40,670 nucleotides of DNA, taken from NCBI GenBank assembly GCA_003169845.1, contig PNAG01000024.1, forward strand, positions 59,157 to 99,826, given 5' to 3'. The stretch comes from Candidatus Dormiibacterota bacterium (GTDB lineage Bacteria > Chloroflexota > Dormibacteria > Dormibacterales > Dormibacteraceae). Both the position numbers and the translations under genes were made by a program. Shown piece by piece: positions 24,358 to 32,916 of this stretch (its first letter is position 1; every line of letters starts with the position of its first letter). A model generated the notes under the pieces. The model saw nothing but the letters and a program-made list of their open reading frames with translations, searched no databases and was not told the DNA's origin.

Positions 24358-25160
24358 AGCCTCGAGCGCCTCGCGGTCCAAATCGGCCGGCGGGGAACAC
24401 CACCGCGCGCCGCACTGGAAATGAGAGCGCGCGAAACGTCCTCACTGCGGCTACTGCGCTCATCCACGGGCGCAATGCCGTGCTCGAGGCGGCGCGCGCC
24501 GGGCGGGTCGTCAGGGTTTACCAGGCCGCAGGCCTCGGTCACGACCCGCGCCTCGACGAGCTGGCGCGCCTCGCTCGGGTCGAGGTCGTCCCGGCCGAGC
24601 GGCTCGACGTGATCGCCCCCGGCGTGCACCAGGGCGTTGCCGCGGAGCTCAAGCCTCGCAAGGAGTGGCCCCTGAAGGAGCTGCTGGCGACCGATCCGTC
24701 GTTGCTGGTCGCGCTCGACTCGATCATGGACCCGCAGAATCTCGGGGCCATCCTCCGGAGCGCGGAGGTCGCCGGTGCGGACGGCGCTATCATCCCGGAA
24801 CATCGCAGCGCGCCACTTTCACCGGCGGCGGTCAAGGCGAGCTCCGGCGCGAGCGAGCTCCTCCGAATCTCGATGGTGTCGGGCATGCCGTCCGCGGTCG
24901 CGGAGGTCAAGCGGTCCGGCCTGTGGTGTGTCGCGCTCGACCCGAGAGGCGAGATCTACGCCTGGGAATTCGACTTCACCCAGCGCGTCTGCATCGTGGT
25001 CGGCAGCGAGGGCGAAGGCGTGCACCGGCTGGTCAAGGAGCGCTGCGATGCGCGGGTGCGCCTGCCGGTGAAAGGCCACATCGCGAGCCTCAACGCGTCG
25101 GCCGCGGCGGCCGCTTTGCTGTACGAGGTCGAAAGACAGCGGACCATTGGCCGTTCCTAG
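24354..25160 (+). CDS. rlmB: 23S rRNA (guanosine-2'-O)-methyltransferase RlmB family (SpoU)
   Basis: SpoU/TrmH-type methyltransferase, expected to 2'-O-methylate G2251-equivalent in 23S rRNA. The 268 residues have a basic, disordered N-terminus (about 1-33), the substrate-binding domain beginning LIHGRNAVLEA, and the SPOUT knot with motif 1 DPQNLGAILRSAEVAGADG, motif 2 VVGSEGEGVHRL and motif 3 LPVKGHIASLNASAAAA. ATG 24354 overlaps the cysS stop (ATGA). The cysS-rlmB-NYN order is the conserved one, with mrnC missing. Confidence 0.93.
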   Translation: MKPRAPRGPNRPAGNTTARRTGNESARNVLTAATALIHGRNAVLEAARAGRVVRVYQAAGLGHDPRLDELARLARVEVVPAERLDVIAPGVHQGVAAELKPRKEWPLKELLATDPSLLVALDSIMDPQNLGAILRSAEVAGADGAIIPEHRSAPLSPAAVKASSGASELLRISMVSGMPSAVAEVKRSGLWCVALDPRGEIYAWEFDFTQRVCIVVGSEGEGVHRLVKERCDARVRLPVKGHIASLNASAAAAALLYEVERQRTIGRS

Positions 25161-25171
25161 ACTGGTTCGCT

Positions 25172-26512
25172 GTGCCTGACGCCACCCTGGAGCTCGAGCG
25201 CGCCGCCGCGGACATACCGCTGACCCGCTCTGCCCGTGAGATCCTCGAGCGAGCCGCCGCTTCGGCGAAGGCGCGTGGGGCGAGCGCCAGCCCGACCGAC
25301 GTGCTGCTGGCGATCCTGTCCAGCCGCGGCAGCCTGGCCGACGAGGCGATCCGCGCCCTTGGCATCGACCCTTCGTCGATCACCTCGCAGCTGCTTCCCC
25401 CCGACGTGGCCGGCGTGGAGCCGATCCCGATCCGCCAGCTGCTGGTGAACGCCAACCGCGAAGCCCAGGTGCTGGGCCATTACCAGGTCGACTCGATCCA
25501 CCTTCTGCTTGCGATGCTCTACAGCGACACGCGAGAGACGTCCGCGCCGCTTCAGAAGGCGGGACTGACGCTCTACGACCTCCGCCGCCACCTTCAGGCC
25601 GGGACCAAGGTGGACTTCCAGCCGGGGGAATCCGACCGGCTTCAGGGCGGCCGGTCCCAGCCGCAGCCTGCGCGGTCGAACCAGACGGCTGCGCCCGCAA
25701 GGTCCCGGCCCGACGCCGCCCTGCGCAGGAAGCCGCTGCCGTCGATGCGCGGTGTGATCCAGGTCAGCCCCGTGTTCCTCGGCCTTATCGCAGCCACGGC
25801 CGCATCCGGGGTGATGTTGTGGTTTGGGATCCTTCCCGCCTTCGTCGGACCGCTGACCATCCTCTTCGTCACCGCGGGCTGGATCACCTCGGTCTGCGTG
25901 CACGAGTTCGGGCACGCGCTGGTCGCCTACCTCGGCGGCGATCGGAGCGTGCGAGCCTCCGGCTACCTCGACCTCAATCCGCTGCGCTACACCAACATCC
26001 TGCTGAGCCTGGTCATGCCCGTGCTCTTCCTGCTCCTCGGCGGCATCGGCCTTCCGGGCGGAGCGGTCTATATCGACCGCGGCGCGCTCCGCAGCCGCAC
26101 CTGGGACTCGGCGGTCTCGGTGGCAGGCCCCGTGGGCACCGCGCTCTGCGGCCTGCTCGTCGCCATTCCGTTCCTGGTGCCGGGCAACGCGGGGTGGCTC
26201 AACGCGACCAACGCCGGCTTCTTCGGGGCGCTCGCCTTCCTGGGGTTCATCGAAGCCATCGCGTTCGTTTTGAACCTGCTGCCGGTGCCGGGGCTCGACG
26301 GGTTCGGCATCATCCGGCCCTGGCTGCCCTACGCCGTGCAGGGCCTGGCGAATCAATACGGGCAGATCGGCATCCTTGCGGTCTTTGCGGTGCTGTGGTT
26401 TGTCGCGCCGGTCAGCCAGGGCTTCTTCCAGTCGATCTACCAGATCACAGGCAGCTTTGGCATCGACCCGCAGTTGATCGACTTCGGCCGCTCGAACATG
26501 CGGCTTCACTGA
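25172..26512 (+). CDS. Fusion of a Clp-N domain and a site-2-type (M50) membrane protease
   Basis: A 446-residue protein. Residues about 10-70 and 90-150 are two copies of the ClpA/ClpC N-terminal repeat; for example AQVLGHYQVDSIHLLLAML aligns with ClpC ARRMGHNYVGTEHLLLGLL. A proline/arginine-rich linker follows. The membrane part from about 190 onward holds the M50 zinc motif HEFGH (about 244-248) in a TM helix and the partner motif LLPVPGLDGFG (about 368-378). M50 proteases cut within membranes; the Clp-N domain normally binds substrates or adaptors such as McsB, so it probably selects or recruits substrates here. GTG 25172 is the only suitable start after the rlmB stop. The stop overlaps the next gene by one base. 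Confidence 0.82.
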   Translation: MPDATLELERAAADIPLTRSAREILERAAASAKARGASASPTDVLLAILSSRGSLADEAIRALGIDPSSITSQLLPPDVAGVEPIPIRQLLVNANREAQVLGHYQVDSIHLLLAMLYSDTRETSAPLQKAGLTLYDLRRHLQAGTKVDFQPGESDRLQGGRSQPQPARSNQTAAPARSRPDAALRRKPLPSMRGVIQVSPVFLGLIAATAASGVMLWFGILPAFVGPLTILFVTAGWITSVCVHEFGHALVAYLGGDRSVRASGYLDLNPLRYTNILLSLVMPVLFLLLGGIGLPGGAVYIDRGALRSRTWDSAVSVAGPVGTALCGLLVAIPFLVPGNAGWLNATNAGFFGALAFLGFIEAIAFVLNLLPVPGLDGFGIIRPWLPYAVQGLANQYGQIGILAVFAVLWFVAPVSQGFFQSIYQITGSFGIDPQLIDFGRSNMRLH

Positions 26513-26949
26513 TGGAACGGGTGGTTGTCGACGGGTACAACGTGATCCACGCCTGGCAGCAGCTCAAGCGGCTCATGGGCGAGGCTACGCTGGAGGCCGC
26601 TCGCGAAAAGCTGATCGACCGCCTGTCGGTGTTCGGCATGGTGGCCGGAGCGGACGTGACGGTCGTGTTCGACGCACATCATTCCGCGGCGCGCTCCAAC
26701 AGCGAGGAGCTGATTGAGGGCGTGCACGTGCTGTTCACGCGCAAGGGTCATTCGGCCGACCACGCCATCGAGCGCATCGCCTACGCCGCGTCCGAGGTGG
26801 GCGACGTGATCACCGTGGCAACGTCTGATCGGTTCCAGCGTGACCTCGTGCGGGGTATGGGCGGGGCGGTGATCAGCGCGCTCGAGCTGGAGCGCCGCGT
26901 CCTGGATGCCGAGGCGGAGATGGACCGCCGGGTAAAGCGTTACCAATGA
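26512..26949 (+). CDS. NYN-domain (YacP/Rae1-like) ribonuclease
   Basis: A 145-residue protein with the NYN start VVDGYNVIHAW (Asp7), an acidic VTVVFDAHHS strand, the KGHSADHAIERIA helix and VATSDRFQRDLV, which are the acidic positions of the PIN-like active site. B. subtilis YacP (Rae1) is an endoribonuclease that enters the ribosomal A site, and its gene also follows rlmB. That supports the same role here. The start overlaps the previous TGA by one base and the stop overlaps pyk (ATGA). Confidence 0.88.
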   Translation: MERVVVDGYNVIHAWQQLKRLMGEATLEAAREKLIDRLSVFGMVAGADVTVVFDAHHSAARSNSEELIEGVHVLFTRKGHSADHAIERIAYAASEVGDVITVATSDRFQRDLVRGMGGAVISALELERRVLDAEAEMDRRVKRYQ

Positions 26950-28400
26950 CACAGGTGCGCCGCACGAGAATCGTCTGCACCATCGGGCCCGCGAGCGCCT
27001 CGCCGGCGATCCTTCGCACGATGATCCAGGCCGGCATGGACGTCGCCCGCCTGAACTTCTCGCACGGCGACCACGCGACGCACCGCCAGGTCGCCGGCGA
27101 CGTGCGCGAGGCGGCCGAGGCGGCGGGCCGGCCGATCGCGCTGCTGGGCGACCTGCAGGGCCCGAAGATCCGCACCGGTCCGCTGGAGGCCGCTTTTCAG
27201 CGCCTCGTGCGCGGGCGCACAGTGATCCTGACCGGCGAATCTCGGACCAGGCGCGCTCATGACGCGCCTTCGAGCCAGGGCGCGGCTCAGACGGACAATC
27301 ACATCGAAGTCAGCCACCCTGAGCTCGTCGAGGCCCTTCAGCGCGGCGACCACGTGCTGCTGGACGACGGCCGCATCGAGCTCGTGGTGCGCAGCGTCGC
27401 GGGCGGTCAGGCCGAATGCTCCGTGATTCGAGGAGGACTGCTCGGCGAACGCAAGGGGGTCAGCGTGCCGGGCCGCCCCGTGCCGATGCCGGCGCTGACC
27501 GAGAAAGACCTCGAGGACCTGAAGCTTGCCGTCGAGCTCGAAGTGGACTGGGTCGCGCTGTCGTTCGTGCGCCAGCCAGAAGACGTCCTTCTCTGCCAGA
27601 AGCACCTGGGGGAGCTCGCCTGTAAGACCCCGGTGATCGCCAAGCTCGAGAAGCTGGAGGCGATTCGCAACCTGAGCAAGATCCTCGAGGTCGCCGACGC
27701 CGTGATGGTGGCCCGTGGCGACCTGGGCGTGGAGCTGAAGCTGGGAGATCTCCCCGCTGTGCAGAAGGACGTGATCGACCGCGCGAACCGCGCCGGCGTC
27801 CCGGTCATCACGGCGACCGAGATGCTCGAGTCGATGGTCACCTCGAACCGCCCGACTCGGGCCGAGGCGTCGGACGTGGCGAACGCCATCTGGGACGGGA
27901 CCGACGCCGTGATGCTGTCGCAGGAGACCTCGGTCGGCGCGCACCCGGTCGAGGCGGTTCGCGCGATGGCGCGGATCTGCCAGTCGGCGGAGCGCCACCC
28001 GGATTACCAGCGCGCTCGCCAGCTGTGGCGGGAGCCCGGACAGGTCGGTAGCGCGATTGCCCACGCCGCAGCCACGACCGCCGACGAGCTCGGCGCGCGG
28101 GTGATCATCGCGTTCACAGAGTCCGGGACGACCGCGCTGAGGTGCAGCAAGGCGAGGCCGCGCGTGCCCGTGGTGGCGGCGAGCCCGCACCCGGAGGTCC
28201 TGCGCAGGACCGCGCTGTACTCAGGGGTCATCCCGCTGCTGGTCAGCCCGGGCAAGGACACCGACCAGATGGTGGCGAACGCGACCGAGGCCGCCCGGCT
28301 GAGCGGCCTGGTCCGGGCGGGCGACACCGTGGTGGTCGTGGCCGGTGTGCCGGTCGGCCTGGCCGGCCAGACCAACCTGCTCAAGGTCGAGACTGTCTAA
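26946..28400 (+). CDS. pyk: Pyruvate kinase
   Basis: Glycolytic enzyme converting phosphoenolpyruvate and ADP to pyruvate and ATP. The 484 residues contain RTRIVCTIGPAS, RLNFSHG, GDLQGPKIRTG, the signature IAKLEKLEAIRNLSKILEVADAVMVARGDLGVE, TEMLESM and MLSQETSVG, then the C-terminal allosteric-type domain. The small B domain is about ten residues longer than usual near residues 97-117 (a low-complexity SRTRRAHDAPSSQGAAQ segment). It ends the tight operon that starts at ispD. Its pairing with the NYN and cysS genes is not the standard order and suggests a lineage-specific addition. Confidence 0.95.
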   Translation: MTQVRRTRIVCTIGPASASPAILRTMIQAGMDVARLNFSHGDHATHRQVAGDVREAAEAAGRPIALLGDLQGPKIRTGPLEAAFQRLVRGRTVILTGESRTRRAHDAPSSQGAAQTDNHIEVSHPELVEALQRGDHVLLDDGRIELVVRSVAGGQAECSVIRGGLLGERKGVSVPGRPVPMPALTEKDLEDLKLAVELEVDWVALSFVRQPEDVLLCQKHLGELACKTPVIAKLEKLEAIRNLSKILEVADAVMVARGDLGVELKLGDLPAVQKDVIDRANRAGVPVITATEMLESMVTSNRPTRAEASDVANAIWDGTDAVMLSQETSVGAHPVEAVRAMARICQSAERHPDYQRARQLWREPGQVGSAIAHAAATTADELGARVIIAFTESGTTALRCSKARPRVPVVAASPHPEVLRRTALYSGVIPLLVSPGKDTDQMVANATEAARLSGLVRAGDTVVVVAGVPVGLAGQTNLLKVETV

Positions 28401-28413
28401 GCGGGCCTTAAAG

Positions 28414-28441
28414 CGCCCTCGTCCCGCCAAAATTGAGGGCG
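28414..28441 (+). promoter_or_regulatory. Stem-loop covering the ribosome binding site of the repeat-protein gene
   Basis: CGCCCTC (28414-28420) pairs with GAGGGCG (28435-28441) across 14 bases. The 3' arm contains the GAGGG ribosome binding sequence and the G of the GTG start. It may terminate the pyk operon weakly or limit translation of the next gene; no T-run follows. Confidence 0.35.
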
Positions 28442-30282
28442 TGGGGGCCTCTCACGGACTGCTCGGCCGGATTCAGCGTGCCAACGATGACGCATCGCGG
28501 CGTTTCGGGCCGAACACCGACGAGGTGGAGGCGTTCATCAACTCAGTCGCCCAGCTCACCCCGTGGCAGTGGCGGCAGGTCCTGGCGGCACGGCGCCTGG
28601 TCGCTTCCGTGACGAAGGAAGGCGCGGGCGAGTCTTCGCGCTTGATCCAGGACGCGATCCGGAGCAGCGACGGGCGGATGTCGGAGCCCATGTCCAAGGC
28701 GGGCGAGATCCTCTTCGACACGCTCGCGAGGAAGAGCGAGGAAAAGCAGGTCGCGGCCTGGCAGGCTATGTCGGCACTGGTGACGCGGCACCAGCTCTCG
28801 GCTTTGAAGTTCGCCGCCCACTACGCCCCGTTCGCGGCGCTGATCCCGGTGTCGGGCTCGGACGTGCTCGAACCGCTGACGCTGCGCTTCATGGCCCAGC
28901 TCGGAGGCCTGTCCGCCGAGCAATGCGAAGGCCTGGCCCGCCGCTGGCGGGTCGAGCCCGCTGCTTCTCGCAGCCTGCTCCAGGCGGTTGCCAAGCACCC
29001 CGAGGTCAAGAGTGAGGAGTCAGTGGCGATGGCCGCCCTCACGGTCATTCCCGCCCAGATCACGGGCGACTCGGGCTGGGCCGCCGTCCGCACTGCCGTT
29101 CACGGTGGGCGCGTGCTGGGATGTGTCTCCGACCTGAGCTCGCAAGAGGTCACCGAGCTGTGGGCGCCCCTGGAAGCGGTGATTCCATTCGCCTCGCTTG
29201 TGGAGGACGAAAACCAACCCGCGGCGGAGAGGGTGAAGGCTGCGGTGAGCAGCGCGATCCGCACGATCAAAGCGCCGAGGAAGCGCCTCGCGCCTGCCGT
29301 CCCGGCAAAGGTCACCGCTCCGTATGGAGCCAACAGCGCCGAGGTGGCGCTTTTCATCAAGGCGGTCACGGACCTCGCGCCGATCCAGTGGCTTCGCGTG
29401 CTGGACCGGCGCACGCTGGTGGCCAGCGTCGCCCGCGACAGCAGCGACGAGCCCGCGGGCGTGGTGCGGTCGATCCTGGCCACCATCGAAGGGACTCGTG
29501 AGCTCGACACCTTCACCCGCTGCCGGGCTTTCGCCGCTGTCGAGCGCGCCGGCTACGCGATCGAGTCGGAGGGTCGCATGAAGGTCGAGCAGGCGACGCA
29601 GATGTACGCGCCTTTCGAGGCTTCGATACCGCTCGATGAGGCGAACGAGGGCGGCTTCGCACGCCGAGTGGCGTCGCTCAGCAAGCACGACTGGAAGAGG
29701 ATCGCGGAGGAAGGTCCCGCAGCCAACGAGGAGGCGGTTGCGCCATTGGTCAACGCGGGAGATGCGCTGGTGGACTTCTTCGGCGGCCGGTCGGATGACG
29801 AGGCGGTGGCGGCCTGGCATGCGGTTTCGGCGCTGGTTCGGCGGCATCACCTGACCCCGATCAAGTTCGCCGCCTCATACGCGCCGTTTGCCTCCGCGAT
29901 TCCCGTCACCAATCCACGCTCGCTCGGTGCGATGGTTTCGCGATACATCACGGCCGTGGGTCGCCTGGGCTCGAGCCAGTGCGCCGTGATGGCGCGACAG
30001 TGGCAGGTCGACGAAGAAGCCGCCAACGCGCTGTCGAAAGCGACGGTCGACGGTAGCGCCAGACCGGCCGAGGAGGCCGCGGCGCTGGCCGCGGTGGTGA
30101 CAGTTCCGATGCGCATGGCCGGGAACGTCGGGTGGGCGGCTGTGAAGACGGCGGCGTTCGGCGGCCGGGTGATCGCGTCGCGCTCGCGCCTGACGGCGGA
30201 TCAGCTGGAAGCTCTGTGGAAGCCGATACAGGGCGCGATCCCGCTCGCATCGCTGGGCGCGCCCGCCCGGGTACGGCGCTAG
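28441..30282 (+). CDS. Unrecognised protein with five imperfect helical repeats
   Basis: A 613-residue soluble protein, mostly helical by composition, with no signal peptide or TM segment. Five segments end in a shared motif of the form (Y/W)(A/K)P(F/L/I)...IP: YAPFAALIP (about 127), WAPLEAVIP (about 241), YAPFEASIP (about 389), YAPFASAIP (about 480) and WKPIQGAIP (about 594). Copies 1-2 and 4-5 are each about 113 residues apart, so two similar halves are repeated 353 residues apart (WRQVLAARRLVASV matches WLRVLDRRTLVASV; AWQAMSALVTRHQL matches AWHAVSALVRRHHL). Copy 3 is an extra unit in the second half. I do not recognise the family and assign no function. The GTG start is chosen for GAGGG just upstream. 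Confidence 0.7.
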   Translation: MGASHGLLGRIQRANDDASRRFGPNTDEVEAFINSVAQLTPWQWRQVLAARRLVASVTKEGAGESSRLIQDAIRSSDGRMSEPMSKAGEILFDTLARKSEEKQVAAWQAMSALVTRHQLSALKFAAHYAPFAALIPVSGSDVLEPLTLRFMAQLGGLSAEQCEGLARRWRVEPAASRSLLQAVAKHPEVKSEESVAMAALTVIPAQITGDSGWAAVRTAVHGGRVLGCVSDLSSQEVTELWAPLEAVIPFASLVEDENQPAAERVKAAVSSAIRTIKAPRKRLAPAVPAKVTAPYGANSAEVALFIKAVTDLAPIQWLRVLDRRTLVASVARDSSDEPAGVVRSILATIEGTRELDTFTRCRAFAAVERAGYAIESEGRMKVEQATQMYAPFEASIPLDEANEGGFARRVASLSKHDWKRIAEEGPAANEEAVAPLVNAGDALVDFFGGRSDDEAVAAWHAVSALVRRHHLTPIKFAASYAPFASAIPVTNPRSLGAMVSRYITAVGRLGSSQCAVMARQWQVDEEAANALSKATVDGSARPAEEAAALAAVVTVPMRMAGNVGWAAVKTAAFGGRVIASRSRLTADQLEALWKPIQGAIPLASLGAPARVRR

Positions 30283-30367
30283 GCGGGCGGCCGAGGCTTC
30301 AAAACTCCGCGTCCCTCGACCTCGACCTTGCGCGCAAAGCGGCGATGAGGATGGGACCAACTGATTG

Positions 30368-30393
30368 CCCCCTTGCGGGGAGGGAGATAAGGG
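30368..30393 (+). repeat. Short palindrome, possible relative of the 18979 repeat
   Basis: CCCC-TTGC-GGGG (30369-30380) followed by AGGGAGATAAGGG resembles a decayed copy of the CCCTCTCCCC/GGGGAGAGGG palindrome. It lies in the 149-base gap (30283-30431) between the repeat-protein gene and the deacetylase gene. That gap also has TACATT near 30417 as a weak -10 candidate. Confidence 0.35.
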
Positions 30394-30431
30394 AACAGTC
30401 CGTTTCTTCGATCGCTTACATTCAACGAGAG

Positions 30432-31199
30432 ATGGCGACGATCAAGAAAACGACGAACAGGTCGGCCAGGAGCAGTTCCAGCAACTCTCACGCCCCGAAG
30501 TTCAAGAGCGTTCTCGTCGTGTCCGCTCACCCGGACGACCCGGACTTCGGCGCCGGCGGAACGATCGCGAAGCTTGCCAGGGACGGGGCGCGCGTCACCT
30601 ACGCGATCGTGACCGACGGCTCGCAGGGTGGGGAGGACCCCAAGCAGAAGGACTCCGAGCTCATCGCGATCCGCGAGAAGGAGCAGAGGGCCGCCGCGCG
30701 TGTGCTCGGGGTCAAGAAGGTGGAGTTCCTGGGCTACAAGGATGGGCATCTCGCGCCTGACCTGAAGCTGCGCCACGACATCGTCCGGATGATCAGGAAG
30801 TACAAGCCCGAGCTGGTGATCACACACCTCCCCGGGCGGGTGCTGGATGCGCCGATGGGCGGCTCGCACCCCGATCACCTGGCCGTCGGTGAGGCGACGA
30901 TGGCCGCGGTCTATCCCGACTCGCGCAATCCGCGCGCCTTTCGCAGCCTCCTCAAAGAGGGGCTGCAGCCGCACGAGGTGAAGGAGGTCTGGATCCCGTT
31001 CTGGACGTCAGGCGACCACCTTGTCGACATCAGCTCGACCCTCGACCAGAAGATCGCGGCGCTGCGCCAGCACAAGAGCCAGGTTGCGAAGCCGGGCCGG
31101 GAGTGGGATTTCGAGAAGTTCATGCGCAAGCGCCACCGAGAGGTTGGGAAGAAGGGCGGTTTCCGCTACGCGGAGTCGTTCAAGAGGATCACCGTTTAA
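30432..31199 (+). CDS. LmbE/PIG-L family deacetylase
   Basis: A 255-residue zinc-dependent N-deacetylase-like protein. After a Ser/Lys-rich leader of about 24 residues comes VSAHPDDPDFGAGGT (His33, Asp36: metal and base) and, later, GGSHPDHLAVGE (His146, His149). Family members remove acetyl groups from GlcNAc-containing substrates in glycolipid, mycothiol or bacillithiol synthesis; the substrate here is open. ATG 30432 has only a weak GAGAG ahead. The stop overlaps the convergent SGNH hydrolase gene by 11 bases. Confidence 0.88.
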   Translation: MATIKKTTNRSARSSSSNSHAPKFKSVLVVSAHPDDPDFGAGGTIAKLARDGARVTYAIVTDGSQGGEDPKQKDSELIAIREKEQRAAARVLGVKKVEFLGYKDGHLAPDLKLRHDIVRMIRKYKPELVITHLPGRVLDAPMGGSHPDHLAVGEATMAAVYPDSRNPRAFRSLLKEGLQPHEVKEVWIPFWTSGDHLVDISSTLDQKIAALRQHKSQVAKPGREWDFEKFMRKRHREVGKKGGFRYAESFKRITV

Positions 31200-31791
31200 C
31201 CGCTTCTCGGACTGAGTGCCAGATCACCTCGGCCCACGCTGCGTACTGGCTGTCGCCTGGGTGGAGTTCATCAGATGAGATCCAGCCGGGTGTGCCCAAG
31301 CCGGAGAGGCTTGCCGCGGTGATGTCGATCCACCCGAACCGGCGCGAGGTCGCCTCCTCGTGCGCGACGTCGTTGTAGGTGTCCGTCAGGTCGCGGATCT
31401 GCTCCGGGTCGCCGTACTCACGGGCGGCCGGCACAACCGACCAGTTGGGGATCGAGATGGCGAACGCGCGCCCGTCCGGCTGCATGTCTGTCCCGACCGC
31501 GTCATAGATCTGTACGAGGGAGGCGCGGTAGTCGCTCGGCGTGCGTTCGCGGACCAGGTCGTTGACGCCGATCAGGATCGTGACCAGGTCGGGCTTCAGT
31601 CGCCGGAGGTGGGGAAGCTCCTTGGCGATCACGTCCAGGGTCGTGAAGCCGTTGACGGCCGGGTTGGTGAGCTCGAGCTTGCGGCCGGTCTTCTCCGCCA
31701 GCCGAGTCGCCACGATCGAGGGCCAGCTGTGCTCGGAGCCGGATGAGCCCGTGCCGATCGTGTACGAGTCGCCAAGGGCAAGGTACTGCAC
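31189..31791 (-). CDS. SGNH/GDSL-family hydrolase
   Basis: A 200-residue esterase- or lipase-like protein. Block I is LALGDSYTIG (Ser9 nucleophile), block III is IGVND (about 73-77) and block V is SSDELHPGDSQYAAWA with the catalytic Asp and His. No signal peptide is visible, so it is probably cytoplasmic. The substrate could be an acyl ester or an acetylated sugar. The GTG start lies four bases after the isocitrate dehydrogenase-like stop on the same strand, so they form a two-gene operon. Confidence 0.88.
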   Translation of the reverse strand: MQYLALGDSYTIGTGSSGSEHSWPSIVATRLAEKTGRKLELTNPAVNGFTTLDVIAKELPHLRRLKPDLVTILIGVNDLVRERTPSDYRASLVQIYDAVGTDMQPDGRAFAISIPNWSVVPAAREYGDPEQIRDLTDTYNDVAHEEATSRRFGWIDITAASLSGLGTPGWISSDELHPGDSQYAAWAEVIWHSVREAVKR

Positions 31792-31795
31792 GGAA

Positions 31796-32881
31796 TCAGC
31801 GCTCGACGTCAGCTAATGCGCTCCAGACGTCGACTTTGGTGCGGACGCGGCGGATCACCTCGTCCGTGAAGTCCGTGGTCGAGGCGTCGCCCCCGAGGTC
31901 GGCGGTCCTGATGCCGTCGGAAACCGCCTCGAGCGCCGCCTCGTAGATCGTGCGCGATGCGTTGCGCGCCTGGTCTTCCTTCATGTAGCCCAGCAGAGAG
32001 GCGATGGCGAGGATCATGGCCATCGGGTTGGCGACGTTCTTGCCCTGCAGCGACGGCGCCGTCCCGTGCGGCGCCTCGGTCATGACGACCTTGACCGCCC
32101 CGCGGTCGTCGAACGCGAGCAGCGTCGATTCCGCGCCGGCGATGGTGCCGAACATCTGCATCACCAGGTCGGACAGCGTGTCGCCGTCCCGGTTGAGGGC
32201 CGGGATGACCAGCGACTCCCCGGTCGTGGCGACCAGGAGCGCGTAGGTCGCGTCGATCAGCTGCGGGTCATAGCGGACGTCGGGATGGCGCTTCGCTGCC
32301 GCGTCCAGCTCCTCCTTGAACATCCCCTCGTAGACGGGGCTGACGGTGAACTTCGGTCCGCCGAACACCTTGGCCTCGATGCGCTTGGCGTGCGTAAAGG
32401 CGTATTCGGCGACGATGCGGCACGTGCGCCGGCTGATCTTCTCGGTCCGGTATGCCCACTCGTCGAGCTCGTGGCCCTCGCGCCACTCCTTGGCGCCGTA
32501 AGCGTCGTCCACGGCCATGCGGATCACCGAGATGGGCGCGTGGACCCCGGCCAGCGGCCGGACGCCGGGGATGCGCCGGCCGGTGCGCACGATCACGCGG
32601 CCGTCGATCTCCTTGCGAAGGATGGCGTTCGGGCTGCCTACGTCACCCGCCCGTTCGGGGGTGATGGTGGCGGCTTTGATCCCGAATCCGAGCTCGCGGA
32701 GGGCTTCCGCGGCTTCGAGGACAGCCTGGTTACGGGTCCTCCGGCGCTCCTCGAGGGAGAGGTCGAAATCGCGCTTTTCGATCTTGAGCCCAAGCACGTC
32801 GGGTTCGAGCAGGCGCAGCGCCTCCCGGAGCAGCTCCTCCCCGGTCTGGTCCCCGTGCAGCACGGCTATCGTGGTGGCCAC
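31796..32881 (-). CDS. Isocitrate/isopropylmalate dehydrogenase family protein (isocitrate type)
   Basis: A 361-residue beta-decarboxylating dehydrogenase. Residues aligning with E. coli isocitrate dehydrogenase Ser113, Asn115, Arg119, Arg129, Arg153 and Tyr160 are all present (SPNAILR, VIVR, VIRMAVDDAYGAKEW), as are the metal Asp residues (LIDAT and GDTLSD) and the PHGTAPSLQGKNVANP nucleotide loop. This favours isocitrate over isopropylmalate. The region that normally carries the catalytic Lys (HKxNIMK) reads VFGGPKFTVSPVYEGMF instead, so the mechanism or substrate may be altered. The GTG start has no clear Shine-Dalgarno sequence and may be leaderless. Confidence 0.75.
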   Translation of the reverse strand: MATTIAVLHGDQTGEELLREALRLLEPDVLGLKIEKRDFDLSLEERRRTRNQAVLEAAEALRELGFGIKAATITPERAGDVGSPNAILRKEIDGRVIVRTGRRIPGVRPLAGVHAPISVIRMAVDDAYGAKEWREGHELDEWAYRTEKISRRTCRIVAEYAFTHAKRIEAKVFGGPKFTVSPVYEGMFKEELDAAAKRHPDVRYDPQLIDATYALLVATTGESLVIPALNRDGDTLSDLVMQMFGTIAGAESTLLAFDDRGAVKVVMTEAPHGTAPSLQGKNVANPMAMILAIASLLGYMKEDQARNASRTIYEAALEAVSDGIRTADLGGDASTTDFTDEVIRRVRTKVDVWSALADVER

Positions 32882-32916
32882 AGGATGATTGTGAGGGGTC
32901 TGCTATTATTGACAGC

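Noticed and set aside
27240..27295. Low-complexity segment of pyk with near-repeats (CCAGGCGCG and CCAGGGCGCGG) as a second palindromic insertion
   Set aside because: The repeats are 28 bases apart, which is not a multiple of three, and the B domain of pyruvate kinases varies in length, so an insertion is not well supported.
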